A stretch of DNA of 64,000 nt. Source: Campylobacter pinnipediorum subsp. caledonicus (GTDB lineage: Bacteria > Campylobacterota > Campylobacteria > Campylobacterales > Campylobacteraceae). Location of the stretch: positions 124,001 to 188,000 of the forward strand of contig NZ_CP017258.1 in assembly GCF_002022005.1 (NCBI RefSeq). The letters run 5' to 3'. How positions within the stretch are numbered: the first letter of the stretch is position 1; each line of letters opens with the position of its first letter. Below are positions 45,962 through 55,573 of this stretch, piece by piece. Below the pieces are notes generated by a model. That model was given only the letters and a program-made list of their open reading frames with translations. It had not been told where the DNA came from and made no database searches. The translations under genes and the position numbers were made by a program.

Positions 45962-46657
45962 ATGACTGATATATTTAGTTTTGTGCTTATTATCTTGCTT
46001 TTAGTTTGTGTTTTTATTGTTTATAAAACGAACTTGCAACTTCAAAAAGCAAAAAATAACGAAAGCAAGGTAGAAGCTGTTTTAAAAATCGAACAACTAA
46101 AAAGCATAGGAGAACTATCCGTGTTTCAAGTTTATAGTAAAGAGATAGTAACAAAAACCGATCACGCTTTTGGTAATTTTGGCAAAGAGTATCTTAGGTG
46201 GCTGGTTAGCGAAAAAAAGCTTTCTATGATATTTGAGTTTGAGATAAATTTTGTATATGATTTAACAAGTGAAAAAATGCAAATTCAAGAGATAGCAAAT
46301 TCTAAATTTCATATAACAATGCCACCTTGTAAATATAAATTTTCTATAGCGGATATGAAATTTTATGATGAAAAAAATGGTAAGTTTATACCTTTTTTGC
46401 TTCCTGATTCTTTAAATGGCTTTTTTGGTAGTAGCTTTAGAGAAGATGATAAAAACAAGCTTATAAGTGAAGCAAAATTAGAAGTTGAAAAGATGAGCTT
46501 AAGGCTTATAAGGCAGCTAGAAAGCAAGATACACAAATCTGCAAAAGATACATTAGAAGCTATTGCAAAAAGCTTTGGCGCGATAAGTGTTACGTTTGAT
46601 TTTAATGATAGCGAAAGTCTTGCAGATACAAATTTAGAACTAAAAAACATAGCTTAG
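45962..46657 (+). CDS. DUF4230 membrane-anchored protein
   Basis: This is a 231-residue protein with one N-terminal membrane helix (FSFVLIILLLVCVFIVYK) and a DUF4230-like body: IEQLKSIGELSVFQVYSKEI, FGNFGKEYLRWLVSEKKLSM, FEFEINFVYDLTSEKMQIQE. A helical segment near residues 175-215 is charged. Ribosome site AGGGAAAT is weak. The function is unknown. It ends the ilvA unit before a strong terminator. Confidence 0.7.
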   Translation: MTDIFSFVLIILLLVCVFIVYKTNLQLQKAKNNESKVEAVLKIEQLKSIGELSVFQVYSKEIVTKTDHAFGNFGKEYLRWLVSEKKLSMIFEFEINFVYDLTSEKMQIQEIANSKFHITMPPCKYKFSIADMKFYDEKNGKFIPFLLPDSLNGFFGSSFREDDKNKLISEAKLEVEKMSLRLIRQLESKIHKSAKDTLEAIAKSFGAISVTFDFNDSESLADTNLELKNIA

Positions 46658-46661
46658 TATT

Positions 46662-46692
46662 AAAAAACTCATAATTTAATTATGAGTTTTTT
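46662..46692. terminator. strong terminator after the DUF4230 gene
   Basis: AAAAAACTCATAAT pairs perfectly with ATTATGAGTTTTTT (14 pairs) around a TTA loop. A-rich and T-rich arms make it usable on either strand; on plus it ends the ilvA unit. Beyond it, 46693-46808 shows no gene. Confidence 0.88.
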
Positions 46693-46808
46693 GTTAAATG
46701 CCTAGTGTTTTGTTTTATATAATCAGAGTTGGTTCTGAACTTAATTGATAATTTCAAAAGATTTATCGGTTTTGTATGAAAAAAGATTCTTATTTGAAGT
46801 AGAAAAAA

Positions 46809-46828
46809 GAGTTGCCATTTGGCAACTC
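46809..46828 (-). terminator. terminator of the nifS-nifU operon
   Basis: GAGTTGCC and GGCAACTC form a perfect 8-base stem with a 4-base loop, followed on the minus strand by a run of six T (AAAAAA at 46803-46808 on plus). It is 8 bases past the nifU stop. Confidence 0.88.
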
Positions 46829-46835
46829 AATAAAA

Positions 46836-47822
46836 TTATATAGGCATTACTCTTATTTTTTGGCTAAGGCTTTCTTGCAAAACATTTTCTATAGCATAAA
46901 GTGTACCACTGCTACCGCTTGAGCAGCTAGAACAAGCACCAAGGTATCTTATATATATGTCTATATTGCTTTGATCATCTTTTTTAATATCTAAAATTTC
47001 CAAGTTTCCACCATCCATCATAAGCATAGGTCTTATTTTTTCATCTATAACAGACTCAACAGCTTTTAATTGTCCTACTACACTTAACTCATCAAAAGCT
47101 AAATCATCATCAAAAGATTTTGCATCAGCTTGTTTTTTAAGCTTTTCTTGTTCCATTTCAGCCCTTGTGTCTCTTAATATGTCCACTAGATAATGCTCTC
47201 TATTTTCGTGTCCACCAGGTTTTACGCAAGATTTACAGAATGCACCAGCTTTTGTGTATTTTGTTATGTCTTCAACTGTTTTAAGATCATTTAGCTTTAT
47301 TACTTCTTTTATTGTTCCAAGGCTAACACGAGCGCATTCGCATACTATTATCTCATCTTCAAAGTGATCTGGGTCCACACCTTTGTAGCTGGCAGCAGCG
47401 GCTTTTATAACATCATATGCCATAACAGAACAGTGCATTTTTTGTGGTGGAACAGCCGGAGTGTCAGGGTTGTCTCTCATTGCTTTTTCTACATCTATAT
47501 TTGTTATTTTTACAGCTTCATCTACTGTTTTTCCTATACAAAGTTCAGCCATTGTATCAGAACTAGCTATCGCAGTTCCACAGCCAAAGCTTTTAAATTT
47601 TGCATCTAAAATTTTATCTGTTTTTTCATCTACAAGCCAATAAAGTCTAACAGCATCTCCACAGCTTTCAGCTCCAAAATCAGCAACTATAAGTTTTCCA
47701 TTTGCTTTTTTTGCCTCTTCTTCTGTTATTTCTCCCATAAATTTTGGGTTGTTCATTCTATTTTGAACATTTTGTGAATACTCATCCCAAATTGAACCGC
47801 TTATTAAATTATTTTTTGCCAT
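46836..47822 (-). CDS. nifU: iron-sulfur cluster scaffold NifU
   Basis: NifU assembles Fe-S clusters with sulfur from NifS. Three domains are in order: an IscU-like scaffold (ADFGAESCGDAVRLYWLV, KSFGCGTAIASSDTM, KMHCSVMAYDVI, holding three cysteines), a central [2Fe-2S] BFD-like domain (IVCECARVSLGTIKEVI with CKSCVKPGG), and a C-terminal Nfu domain (PMLMMDGGNLEILDIK with GACSSCSSG). The length of 328 fits. In Campylobacter and Helicobacter the NIF-type pair serves general Fe-S assembly, not nitrogen fixation. Confidence 0.95.
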   Translation of the reverse strand: MAKNNLISGSIWDEYSQNVQNRMNNPKFMGEITEEEAKKANGKLIVADFGAESCGDAVRLYWLVDEKTDKILDAKFKSFGCGTAIASSDTMAELCIGKTVDEAVKITNIDVEKAMRDNPDTPAVPPQKMHCSVMAYDVIKAAAASYKGVDPDHFEDEIIVCECARVSLGTIKEVIKLNDLKTVEDITKYTKAGAFCKSCVKPGGHENREHYLVDILRDTRAEMEQEKLKKQADAKSFDDDLAFDELSVVGQLKAVESVIDEKIRPMLMMDGGNLEILDIKKDDQSNIDIYIRYLGACSSCSSGSSGTLYAIENVLQESLSQKIRVMPI

Positions 47823-47843
47823 TTTTTATCCTTATCCTTATTT

Positions 47844-49434
<1,591 letters not shown>

Positions 49435-50511
49435 GTGAGTTTGTTTACTAAAAACAAAGCTTCAAAAGAAAAAAGCGATTCTAATAATATAGAAATTAAT
49501 GAGTTAAAAGTAAAAAACAGTAGTATTATTGATGAAAATCATAAACTAAAGCAGGAACTCAAACAAGTTAGAGATGAATCAAATTTAAAAGATTCTTTGA
49601 TAAAAATTTTATTAAATGGTTCTATAAATGGAGTAGATGATGTAAGGGCTATGATAACAAAAAATATGGAGGTTTGTAAAGATATAGCATCAACAAGTAT
49701 GGATTCGTCATCAAAGATAAAAATATTAAACGAAACAAGTGAAATTTTAATGAACTGTATATTAAAAATTTCAGAACAATCAAATAAATCTCACGAAAAT
49801 GTAGATATGCTTCACAAGAGTGTTGATGAGATATCAAGTATAGTAAATCTTATAAAGGATATCTCTGATCAAACAAATTTGTTGGCACTTAATGCGGCCA
49901 TAGAGGCTGCAAGAGCTGGGGAGCATGGTCGTGGTTTTGCTGTTGTTGCAGATGAGGTTAGAAAACTAGCAGAAAGAACTCAAAAAGCTACAAGTGAAGT
50001 TGAGATGAATATAAACTTGCTTAAGCAAAATGCAAATGATGCTTTAAATATGAACGAAGAAATAGAGCAAATATCAAAAAGTTCAACAGAGCATGTGGAT
50101 ACATTTAGAACAAATTTTGTTGATATTTTAAATATGGCAGATATTATAGAAAACGATTCTATAAAAATAACTAATAATATTTTTATAGGTCTTGCAAAAT
50201 TAGACCACGTTTCATTCAAACAAAATGGATATAGAAAAATATTTATTGGTGAAAAAGAAGAAATGGTTGATCATTTAAATTGTAGGCTTGGTAAGTGGTA
50301 TGAAGGCAGAGGGAGAGAAGTTTTTGGATCAACTATAGCTTATTCAAAATTATTAAACCCACACGAGGCAGTTCATAAAAGTATAAATGAAGCGATAAAT
50401 AGCCTAGAAGACATGAAGGTAGTAAAAGAAAAATTTGAAATAGCTGAAAAATCATCGCAAGAATTATTTGCTTTATTAGATAGTATGCTTTCAGAAAAAT
50501 ATAAGTTTTAA
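49435..50511 (+). CDS. cytosolic chemoreceptor with CZB zinc-binding domain (TlpD-like)
   Basis: This is a 358-residue methyl-accepting signalling protein without membrane segments. After a coiled-coil start, the receptor hairpin is clear: [62 protein letters not shown]-terminal CZB domain (about 250-350) has the zinc ligands His in [14 protein letters not shown], His-x2-Cys in [13 protein letters not shown] and HEAVHKSI. The layout is that of H. pylori TlpD, which senses oxidants and reactive chlorine through this zinc site. The start is GTG with AGGAGCC upstream; an ATG 2 bases earlier is followed at once by TGA. Confidence 0.88.
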   Translation: MSLFTKNKASKEKSDSNNIEINELKVKNSSIIDENHKLKQELKQVRDESNLKDSLIKILLNGSINGVDDVRAMITKNMEVCKDIASTSMDSSSKIKILNETSEILMNCILKISEQSNKSHENVDMLHKSVDEISSIVNLIKDISDQTNLLALNAAIEAARAGEHGRGFAVVADEVRKLAERTQKATSEVEMNINLLKQNANDALNMNEEIEQISKSSTEHVDTFRTNFVDILNMADIIENDSIKITNNIFIGLAKLDHVSFKQNGYRKIFIGEKEEMVDHLNCRLGKWYEGRGREVFGSTIAYSKLLNPHEAVHKSINEAINSLEDMKVVKEKFEIAEKSSQELFALLDSMLSEKYKF

Positions 50512-50520
50512 TCCCTATGC

Positions 50521-50558
50521 AAAAAATGGTTTAAATTTAATTATTTAAACCATTTTTT
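50521..50558. terminator. terminator after the CZB chemoreceptor gene
   Basis: AAAAAATGGTTTAAAT pairs perfectly with ATTTAAACCATTTTTT (16 pairs) around TTAATT, 10 bases after the stop. A mqnD promoter may overlap its 3' side (TTTTTTGATAAAAT), since mqnD starts only 30 bases on. Confidence 0.85.
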
Positions 50559-50587
50559 GATAAAATCCTATTAAAAAAGGATTTATC

Positions 50588-51457
50588 TTGCAAAATTTCA
50601 AACAAATAGATGTAGCTCATTCGCCTGATGCGGATGATATATTTATGTATATGGCTATCAAATTCGGATGGGTTAGTGCAAAAAATCTCCGTTTTTCAAA
50701 TATAGCTCTTGATATTCAAACCCTAAATGATGAGGCATTAAAAGGCACTTATACAGCAACAGCAATAAGTTTTGCTTTATACCCTCTTATAAAAGATGAT
50801 TATTCTCTTTTAAGAACTGCTGTTAGTTTTGGCAATGGTTACGGTCCAAAACTAGTAAAGAAAAAAGATACAAAACTAAAAAGAAATTTTAAAGTTGCAC
50901 TTTCTGGACAACATACAACAAATGCACTTTTGTTTAAAATAGCATATCCTGATGCGAGGATAGTTTATAAGAATTTCTTGGACATAGAAAAAGCTGTTGT
51001 TGATGGTGAAGTTGATGCTGGGGTTTTGATTCATGAAAGCATTTTGGAATTTAGTGAAGAACTTTGTGTAGAAAGAGAGATATGGGATATATGGTGCGAA
51101 CTTGCCGGAGAGATTCCTCTTCCTCTTGGTGGTATGGCTATTAGAAGAAGTTTGCCTTTAACAGATGCTATTACAGCAGAAGATGTTTTAACAAAAGCTG
51201 TAAAAATAGCAACATCACATAAACCATTTTTATCACATATGCTCATGGAAAGAAACCTAATAAGAGTTGATAAAGAAAAATTAAAAACATATCTAAATAT
51301 GTATGCAAATGATGATTCTATAAGTATGAATGATGTTGCTCTGAATTCTTTAGACAAACTATTTGAGATAGGCTATAAAAATGGAATTTATCCTGAACTT
51401 ATAAAAGCAGCTGATTATCTTATACCAAAAGAGTATAATGAATTAAGGTTTTCTTAA
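50588..51457 (+). CDS. mqnD: 1,4-dihydroxy-6-naphthoate synthase MqnD (futalosine pathway)
   Basis: MqnD cleaves cyclic de-hypoxanthine futalosine to 1,4-dihydroxy-6-naphthoate on the menaquinone route used by Campylobacter and Helicobacter. It has a periplasmic-binding-like fold without signal peptide: VAHSPDADDIFMYMAIKFG at the active site, ISFALYPLIKDDYSLLRTAV, GPKLVKKKDTKLKR, VALSGQHTTNALLFK, VDAGVLIHESILEFSEELC and IPLPLGGMAIRRSL. MqnA shares the fold, but the HSPDADD motif and size fit the epsilonproteobacterial MqnD better. The start is TTG with AAAAAGGA upstream. fliQ overlaps its stop in TAATG. Confidence 0.8.
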   Translation: MQNFKQIDVAHSPDADDIFMYMAIKFGWVSAKNLRFSNIALDIQTLNDEALKGTYTATAISFALYPLIKDDYSLLRTAVSFGNGYGPKLVKKKDTKLKRNFKVALSGQHTTNALLFKIAYPDARIVYKNFLDIEKAVVDGEVDAGVLIHESILEFSEELCVEREIWDIWCELAGEIPLPLGGMAIRRSLPLTDAITAEDVLTKAVKIATSHKPFLSHMLMERNLIRVDKEKLKTYLNMYANDDSISMNDVALNSLDKLFEIGYKNGIYPELIKAADYLIPKEYNELRFS

Positions 51458-51723
51458 TGCAAAGCACTCTTGTATCACTTGGCATAGAGACTTTTAAGAT
51501 AGCTTTATATCTTAGTCTTCCTATGCTTTTAAGTGGTCTTATAGCTGGACTTTTGATATCTATTTTTCAAGCAACCACTCAAATAAACGAAACAACTTTG
51601 AGCTTTGTTCCAAAGATAATACTCGTTGTTGTTGTTATAATTTTTTTAATGCCTTGGATGGTATCTATGATGAGTGAGTTTACTATTAAGATGATAGAGA
51701 TGATACCGGAGTTTATAAAATGA
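51457..51723 (+). CDS. fliQ: flagellar export apparatus protein FliQ
   Basis: This is an 88-residue membrane protein of the flagellar type III export gate. It has two hydrophobic helices, with family sequence GIETFKIALYLSLPMLLSGL, IAGLLISIFQATTQINETTL, and SFVPKIILVVVVIIFLMPWM. It overlaps mqnD by one base and murB by four, so it is expressed with menaquinone and wall genes, away from other flagellar genes. The same order is what I recall in C. jejuni. Confidence 0.95.
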   Translation: MQSTLVSLGIETFKIALYLSLPMLLSGLIAGLLISIFQATTQINETTLSFVPKIILVVVVIIFLMPWMVSMMSEFTIKMIEMIPEFIK

Positions 51724-52493
51724 AAAAATTGGTTAATTTTTCTAAATTTAGCTCTATAAAAGTTGGTGGTAATTTTGAAGTTGATATTATAAACTCAGTC
51801 AAAGATAATACTTGCGGTAAGGTTATTATAGGCGGTGCAAATAATATTTTGATTTCTAAAAATCCACCAAAGTTAGCTATGCTTGGTAAAAGCTTTGATT
51901 ATATTAAACTTGATGAGTGTATTTTAGAGGTTGGGGCTGCAACAAAAAGTTCAAAAATTTATAATTTTGCAAAAATAAATAATATAGGGAATTTTGAGTT
52001 TTTAAAAAACATTCCTGGTACTCTTGGCGGTCTCATAAAGATGAATGCAGGTCTTTGCGGGATTAGTATAAGCGATAATCTTACTCATGTGCTTTTAAAA
52101 AGAGGTTGGGTTGAGCGTAATGAGATAACTTTTTCATATAGAAAAAGTGGAATTGATGAGGTTATTTTTGGTGCTAAATTTAAAGTAGCTGGTGAGTTTG
52201 ACCAGAAAAAAGCAGATGATTTTGAGCTAAAAAGATCTAATCAACCAAAGGGTCCTAGTTTTGGCAGCTGTTTTATAAATCCAAAAGATAATTTTGCAGG
52301 AAAGTTGATAGAAGATGTCGGGTTAAAAGGCTATAAAATAGGTGGTGCAATGTTTAGTGATAAACATGCAAATTTTTTAATTAATTTTGATAATGCCAGT
52401 TTTGATGATGTTATAAATCTTATAGAGTTAGCCAAAAAAAGAGTATTTGAGCGTTTTGGTATAGAGTTAAAAAATGAAGTTGTGATAATTTAA
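51720..52493 (+). CDS. murB: UDP-N-acetylenolpyruvoylglucosamine reductase MurB
   Basis: MurB reduces UDP-GlcNAc-enolpyruvate to UDP-MurNAc with FAD and NADPH. It has 257 residues, the short form of epsilonproteobacteria. FAD-binding features: FSSIKVGGNFEVDIINSV, VIIGGANNILISK, NIPGTLGGLIKMNAGLCG; catalytic Ser and Glu regions in GPSFGSCFINP and GAMFSDKHANFLINFDNASF. The start overlaps fliQ in ATGA. Confidence 0.92.
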   Translation: MKKLVNFSKFSSIKVGGNFEVDIINSVKDNTCGKVIIGGANNILISKNPPKLAMLGKSFDYIKLDECILEVGAATKSSKIYNFAKINNIGNFEFLKNIPGTLGGLIKMNAGLCGISISDNLTHVLLKRGWVERNEITFSYRKSGIDEVIFGAKFKVAGEFDQKKADDFELKRSNQPKGPSFGSCFINPKDNFAGKLIEDVGLKGYKIGGAMFSDKHANFLINFDNASFDDVINLIELAKKRVFERFGIELKNEVVII

Positions 52494-52504
52494 AAAGTGA
52501 GATT

Positions 52505-52972
52505 ATGCAAGATATAATTAGTGAAATTTTAACAATGTCTTTAATGGCTGTTTTTATTTTTTTGTTTGTGATTTTAAAGCAAAGAGTAAAGATTAAAAAC
52601 CAAGCTATTAACTTTGATGAAAATATTGAGAAATTTAGAAAAGAGTTTGGTGTTCTTGGGGCTGATTTTAATGAAATTTGTGAAAATTTTATAAAAAATG
52701 GTTTTGCAAAAGAGATTAGTAAAAACTCAAAAGTTGATGAAATGTTAGAAATTTTAGGCACTAATCTGTTTTTTGAGTTTGAAATCCCAAACGAAATAAT
52801 AGATGAAAAAAATCTTTTGCTTTGTGCTAACAACTTAAAAGATGATTTGCAAATGGCTATTTATGACTTTAAAAAAGATAAATTTTTAGTTTTTGTGTCA
52901 AAACAAGAAAAAATCACAAAACTTGTTAAAATGGCTGGTGATTTGGGTGAAAATATAATAATAGGTGTTTAA
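52505..52972 (+). CDS. membrane-anchored protein of unknown function
   Basis: This is a 155-residue protein with one N-terminal membrane helix (ILTMSLMAVFIFLFVILK). The cytosolic or periplasmic part is mixed helix and strand (NFDENIEKFRKEFGVLGADF, LQMAIYDFKKDKFLVFVSKQ). I do not recognise a family. It lies 11 bases after murB and is probably in its operon. Its 3' end overlaps recR by 4 bases from the opposite strand. Confidence 0.6.
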   Translation: MQDIISEILTMSLMAVFIFLFVILKQRVKIKNQAINFDENIEKFRKEFGVLGADFNEICENFIKNGFAKEISKNSKVDEMLEILGTNLFFEFEIPNEIIDEKNLLLCANNLKDDLQMAIYDFKKDKFLVFVSKQEKITKLVKMAGDLGENIIIGV

Positions 52973-53541
52973 ACCTTTGTTCGGCTTTCTATTGCTTTAA
53001 GCAGAGATAGCATATCTATATTTTCTAGATTTACACCAGTTGGAACGCCTTGGGCTATTTTTGAGTATTTTATGTCACTATTTTTTAGTCTATCTTCTAT
53101 AAAAAGCATTAAAGCATCTGAGTTTAGACCCGGTGTAAATGCAAAGATTATCTCTTTTATATCATCTTCTTTTATTATTTTATCAAGTCTTTCTATTAGA
53201 TAATCACTTAGCTCATCAAATACAAAATAACATCCATCAAAAATTTTATTTTGTTCAAAAACAAGTATGTCTTTTGGGCTTTCAACTACCATAAGGACAC
53301 TATTATCCCTTGTTTTATCTGTACATATATCACAGAGTTCATCTTCGCTAAGCCCACCACATTTTGTACATTTTTTTGTAAATCTTACAGCGTCTTCTAT
53401 ACATTGTGCTAATTGTAGTCCAGAAAAATTATCTTGCAAGCTAACAAAATATGCAAACCTTGTCGCTGATTTTTTACCAACACCGGGCAGTTTTCCAAAT
53501 GCTTGGACTAATTCATTAAATTTTTCTAAACTTTTTTTCAT
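52969..53541 (-). CDS. recR: recombination mediator RecR
   Basis: RecR works with RecO in RecA loading at single-strand gaps; Campylobacter lacks RecF in most annotations I know. The helix-hairpin-helix is GKLPGVGKKSATRFAYFVSL, the zinc finger CTKCGGLSEDELCDIC, and the Toprim domain begins VLMVVESPKDILVFE. The length of 190 is normal. It begins 6 bases after the racS stop. Confidence 0.94.
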   Translation of the reverse strand: MKKSLEKFNELVQAFGKLPGVGKKSATRFAYFVSLQDNFSGLQLAQCIEDAVRFTKKCTKCGGLSEDELCDICTDKTRDNSVLMVVESPKDILVFEQNKIFDGCYFVFDELSDYLIERLDKIIKEDDIKEIIFAFTPGLNSDALMLFIEDRLKNSDIKYSKIAQGVPTGVNLENIDMLSLLKAIESRTKV

Positions 53542-53547
53542 TGAAAT

Positions 53548-54789
53548 TTATATGTTTATACAAAAGTTATGAAAACCATCTTCATATTTGTATTCAAGTG
53601 TAAATTTATGCATATTGCAAATTTGTTCTATTATATAAAGGCCAAGTCCCATTCCACGAGTATTTTTTGCATTTATGTTTCCTCTTACAAATGCTTGCTT
53701 GTAATGATTTATATCGTATTCTAGCTTTTTACCTAGATTTTTGATTATTATTTGTTTGCTATCACAAATTAAAATAGCCTTTTTATCATCTGCATATTTT
53801 AGTGCATTGTCTATTAGATTTTTTAATGCTAGTGAAAAGAGTTGAAAATCAACTTTCATTAAAACATCATCTTTTATATCGCAAGTTACTCTGCTTTCAA
53901 AATTATCAAGCATTAGCATATCTCTTACTTGCTCCAATATAAGTGATATGTGGCATTGCTGATATTCTAATGAGCAGCTTTTTGATAAGAGTTGTTCCAC
54001 CTTTCCAAATTCATTAATAAGCATATCAAGTCTTTCAAACACACCAACAAGTCTATCTTTTTGTGTTTCGTTGCTTATCATTTCAGACACTATCCTACCT
54101 TTGCCGATAGGAGTTTTTAGCTCGTGCATTATAGCTCTTAAAAATAGCTGTCTTGATTGTATTAGCTCTCTTATCTTACAAACAGCATTATTAAACTCAT
54201 ATGCAACCTGCCCTATCTCATCTTTTTGCCCTTCATTATAGCCATGAGTGCATATCGCTACTTCCATATTTCCTGAGGCAAATTTTCTTATGTCTTTATT
54301 TAGTTTTTTAAGAGGCAATAGACTTCTTAATACTGATATATAAAGAGAAATTAAAAGAATAGAAGATATCAAAAAACTAACCAAAAGAGGGTTGTTTATG
54401 CTACTTGTTTCATTGTTTTTTAATAAAATTTCAAATGATGTGTTTTTGATTTGCAAGTAAAGATCATTATTGTAATACACTGATTTTACCATGCCTATTG
54501 GAGTTTGATGTGAAAATATCAACTCTCCATTTTCAAATATAGGTTCTATCGGCTGTTTTTTATCCACATAGATAAGCCCAAAATTTCTAAAATAATGGCT
54601 TAAATCTTGTGGAGGATTAGCTCTTTCATAAAGAGCTAATAGGTAGTTGATAGCATTTATTTGTTTATCTCTTGCTTTTTCTATAATGTGCTCTTTTTCT
54701 ATATTTGAAAAAGTTATTAAAAGTATACATACCAAAGAAAATGCTATCGCAAATATAATAGTTGTTTTCGTGGTTATAGAATACTTCAT
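53548..54789 (-). CDS. racS: sensor histidine kinase RacS
   Basis: This is a 413-residue inner-membrane kinase. Two membrane helices (residues about 9-27 and 134-154) flank a periplasmic sensor region. A HAMP-like segment leads to the H-box AIMHELKTPIGKGRIVSEMI, then the N-box KNLIDNALKYADDKKAI and the G-box GMGLGLYIIEQICNMH. The sensor half resembles ArsS/RacS kinases of epsilonproteobacteria. The start overlaps racR by 4 bases. In C. jejuni RacRS controls growth temperature response and respiratory/fumarate genes. The racR-racS-recR order supports the name. Confidence 0.85.
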   Translation of the reverse strand: MKYSITTKTTIIFAIAFSLVCILLITFSNIEKEHIIEKARDKQINAINYLLALYERANPPQDLSHYFRNFGLIYVDKKQPIEPIFENGELIFSHQTPIGMVKSVYYNNDLYLQIKNTSFEILLKNNETSSINNPLLVSFLISSILLISLYISVLRSLLPLKKLNKDIRKFASGNMEVAICTHGYNEGQKDEIGQVAYEFNNAVCKIRELIQSRQLFLRAIMHELKTPIGKGRIVSEMISNETQKDRLVGVFERLDMLINEFGKVEQLLSKSCSLEYQQCHISLILEQVRDMLMLDNFESRVTCDIKDDVLMKVDFQLFSLALKNLIDNALKYADDKKAILICDSKQIIIKNLGKKLEYDINHYKQAFVRGNINAKNTRGMGLGLYIIEQICNMHKFTLEYKYEDGFHNFCINI

Positions 54790-55457
54790 CCTATGAGTTT
54801 ATATCCTATTCCACGAACTGAAAATATATGTTTTGGAGATTTTGAACTGTCGCCTATTTTTGTTCTCAATCTTCCTATTATAACATCAAGACTTTTAGAG
54901 TCTTTGTCTTTTAAACTTTTGCAGTTATATACTAATTGCTCTCTTGAAACAGAAAAACTATGTTGTTTTATAAGATATGTTAGTATCTCGTATTCAGCAG
55001 GGGTTAAAACTAAAGGCTCGTTGTTAAAATAAACTTCGTGTCTTTTTTCATCTATTCTAAATACGCTATTTATAGCTTCTTCTACCACTTCATGGCTCTT
55101 TTTGTATCTTCTAATAAGGCTCATTATCCTTGCATACATCTCTTTTGGGTCGTATGGTTTTGGTAAATAATCATCAGCACCCAAACTAAGACCTATGACC
55201 TTATCGCTTATATCTGAACGAGCAGAGCTTATTATGATAGGTATGTCGTATTTTTGGCGAATTTCTTTACAAACTTCAAGACCATCTATGCCAGGTAGTG
55301 TGAGGTCTAATATAAGCAAATCATAGTTTTTAACACCAGCACTTAGTCCAAGATAAGGATCTTCAAAACTAGTTACTTTTATATTAAAATTCTCTAAATA
55401 TTCAGAAAGAATTTGAGAAAACTCTGGATCATCTTCTATCATTAAAACATTTACCAT
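54786..55457 (-). CDS. racR: OmpR-family response regulator RacR
   Basis: This is a 223-residue regulator. The receiver domain has acidic pair Glu8-Asp9-Asp10, phospho-acceptor Asp51 in YDLLILDLTLPGIDGLEV, and Lys in DDYLPKPYDPKEM. The C-terminal winged helix is clear (LVLTPAEYEILTYLIKQHSF, SLDVIIGRLRTKIGDSSKSP, IFSVRGIGYKLIG). AAGGAGATAAA precedes the ATG. It is divergent from the ABC-F gene with a 116-base shared control region. Confidence 0.88.
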   Translation of the reverse strand: MVNVLMIEDDPEFSQILSEYLENFNIKVTSFEDPYLGLSAGVKNYDLLILDLTLPGIDGLEVCKEIRQKYDIPIIISSARSDISDKVIGLSLGADDYLPKPYDPKEMYARIMSLIRRYKKSHEVVEEAINSVFRIDEKRHEVYFNNEPLVLTPAEYEILTYLIKQHSFSVSREQLVYNCKSLKDKDSKSLDVIIGRLRTKIGDSSKSPKHIFSVRGIGYKLIG

Positions 55458-55573
55458 TATTTTATCTCCTTGTCTTTGGCTTTTTTGTAAAGATTATACA
55501 CAAAAAATATTAAATATTAAACAACATTTTGGCAAAATATATTAATTATAAAATTTTAATAATAAGGAATAAG

